Positions 4,046 through 5,048 of a DNA stretch of 5,048 bases are shown in pieces (position 1 is the first letter of the stretch; every line of letters begins with the position of its first letter). The notes under the pieces are model-generated. The model saw only the letters and a program-made list of their open reading frames with translations. It was not told where the DNA came from and ran no database searches. Source of the DNA: Patescibacteria group bacterium (GTDB lineage: Bacteria; Patescibacteriota; UBA1384); assembly GCA_017992655.1 (NCBI GenBank), contig JAGOOF010000035.1, forward strand, positions 1-5,048, given 5' to 3'. Both the position numbers and the translations under genes were made by a program.

Positions 4046-5048
4046 AGCCACTTTTCTTAGCGCTAGAAAGAATTTCCTTAATTGCTTCGTCGATGTTTTT
4101 ACTGTTTACAAATTGGTTGTACCCCAAGCTTGCCGCCGCCTTTTTTCTTGTCTGTGCGTCAGAGGGCAAAATTACTTCACCAAGCAACCCCACTTCACCA
4201 AAAATACACCAATTGGAGCTAACTACTTTGTCGCGATGAGCGCTTACAAGCGCAAGAGCTATAGCTAAGTCCACACTCGCCTCTTTTGCAACAAAGCCTG
4301 CTGTTGCCTTTACAAATACGTCAAAATTGCGTAAACTCACTTTCGCCCTTCTTTCTAAAACAGCCAGTATCAATTCAAGACGCTGGGGATGAATACCCAC
4401 TGCAGATCGGCGAGGATAGCCAAAGATCGTGGGCACCACCAACGCTTGTATTTCCACCAAAAGTGCCCTCGTTCCTTCTATTACCGCCGTTATTACCGAG
4501 CCAGGCAAGTTTTTTTGCCTCTGCTCTAAAAATGCCTTTTCCGGATGCTGTACTTCTTTAATACCATCTTTTTCCATTTTCAAAAGCGCCACTTCTTGCG
4601 TTGAGCCAAAACGATTTTTTGCGGAACGCAAGAGGCGCAAATCGTCGCTTTCCACTTCCATATAAAAAACACCATCGACAATATGCTCTAATATTTTTGG
4701 CCCGGCGATATTTCCCTCTTTGGTAACGTGGCCAACAATAATAAAGCTAATACCACTTGCTTTTGCATATTTTTGCAAACCCAATGCAATTTCACGAACT
4801 TGCACCAAGCTCCCCGCGCTCGAAGTGAAAGAAGGGTCAAAAATTGTTTGGATTGAATCTATTACTACTGCTTTTGGCTTTACTTTTTCCACCGTGGCTA
4901 ATATGGTTGCAAAGTTTGTTTGCGCTAAATACAATACGTTGCTACCAGCCGGTTTGATACGTAAGGATCTGTCTTTAATTTGTTCTAAAGATTCCTCTGC
5001 CGTCACGTAAAGAATTGGCTCTTTAAGATAATGTGCAGTCATTAAAAG
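4044..5048 (-). CDS. radA: DNA repair protein RadA (Sms), N-terminal part outside the window
   Basis: RadA is a RecA-like, ATP-dependent DNA helicase/branch-migration factor that processes recombination intermediates in the cytoplasm. The frame runs to the right edge (Leu-Leu precede the Met at 5042), so that Met is internal and the N-terminal zinc finger and Walker A lie outside. Numbering from this Met: LYVTAEES (11-18, the usual region after Walker A), Walker B AVVIDS with D62, the signature GHVTKEG-x-I-A-G-P-K (104-115), the diagnostic KNRFG motif (142-146), and a C-terminal Lon-like domain (about 180-325) with DLAIALALVSAHRD and FGEVGLLGEV. RadA is typically about 450 aa, so roughly 110-120 residues are missing. 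The stop is TAA at 4044-4046. It lies 92 nt upstream of the RCC1-type gene on the same strand, probably a separate unit. Confidence 0.97.
   Translation of the reverse strand, partial: LLMTAHYLKEPILYVTAEESLEQIKDRSLRIKPAGSNVLYLAQTNFATILATVEKVKPKAVVIDSIQTIFDPSFTSSAGSLVQVREIALGLQKYAKASGISFIIVGHVTKEGNIAGPKILEHIVDGVFYMEVESDDLRLLRSAKNRFGSTQEVALLKMEKDGIKEVQHPEKAFLEQRQKNLPGSVITAVIEGTRALLVEIQALVVPTIFGYPRRSAVGIHPQRLELILAVLERRAKVSLRNFDVFVKATAGFVAKEASVDLAIALALVSAHRDKVVSSNWCIFGEVGLLGEVILPSDAQTRKKAAASLGYNQFVNSKNIDEAIKEILSSAKKSG

Overview
The window looks like a chromosomal segment of a small-genome bacterium, most plausibly a member of the Candidate Phyla Radiation (Patescibacteria). That assignment is inferred from style: short single-pass surface proteins with Ser/Thr/Pro linkers, a fibronectin-type extracellular protein, and palindromic intergenic repeats. 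No rRNA or other phylogenetic marker confirms it. Stops are TAG and TAA and Trp is TGG, so nothing points to a recoded UGA.

Layout. At the left edge (2-247, + strand) is the C-terminal end of a fibronectin-III-like extracellular protein. It converges on a minus-strand block that fills 794-5048. Reading leftwards on the minus strand, the block holds: radA (DNA repair ATPase, N-terminus outside the window), a 92-nt gap with a promoter-like TATAAT, a palindrome and one perfect DnaA-box match, then three closely packed surface-protein genes. These are an RCC1-type beta-propeller with an N-terminal membrane anchor (419 aa), a 405-aa single-pass protein overlapping it by 14 nt, and a 223-aa single-pass protein 22 nt further on. 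The last two share an anchor design (PKW-x-W at the start of the membrane helix, DPY-[ST]-G after it) and look like distant siblings. The trio is probably one transcription unit for envelope-attached proteins of unknown function.

The 546-bp convergent intergenic region (248-793) is the unusual part and is almost entirely repeats. It contains a 24-bp tandem array (3.8 copies), two copies of a roughly 57-bp composite of two facing hairpins, a GC-rich hairpin, a degenerate heptanucleotide repeat with an NNCYGGC-like unit, and a terminator-like hairpin with six T's. Several hairpins share one design: an outer stem, an invariant 5'-GA/5'-GA tandem mismatch, an inner stem and a small loop. Stem bases change in compensating fashion between copies while the GA pairs stay fixed. 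This suggests a family of structured, probably mobile or amplifying, small palindromic elements resembling REP/BIME sequences in organisation but with a different core. It is the best candidate for something undescribed in this window.

No tRNA, rRNA, CRISPR array, transposase or recognisable defence system was seen.
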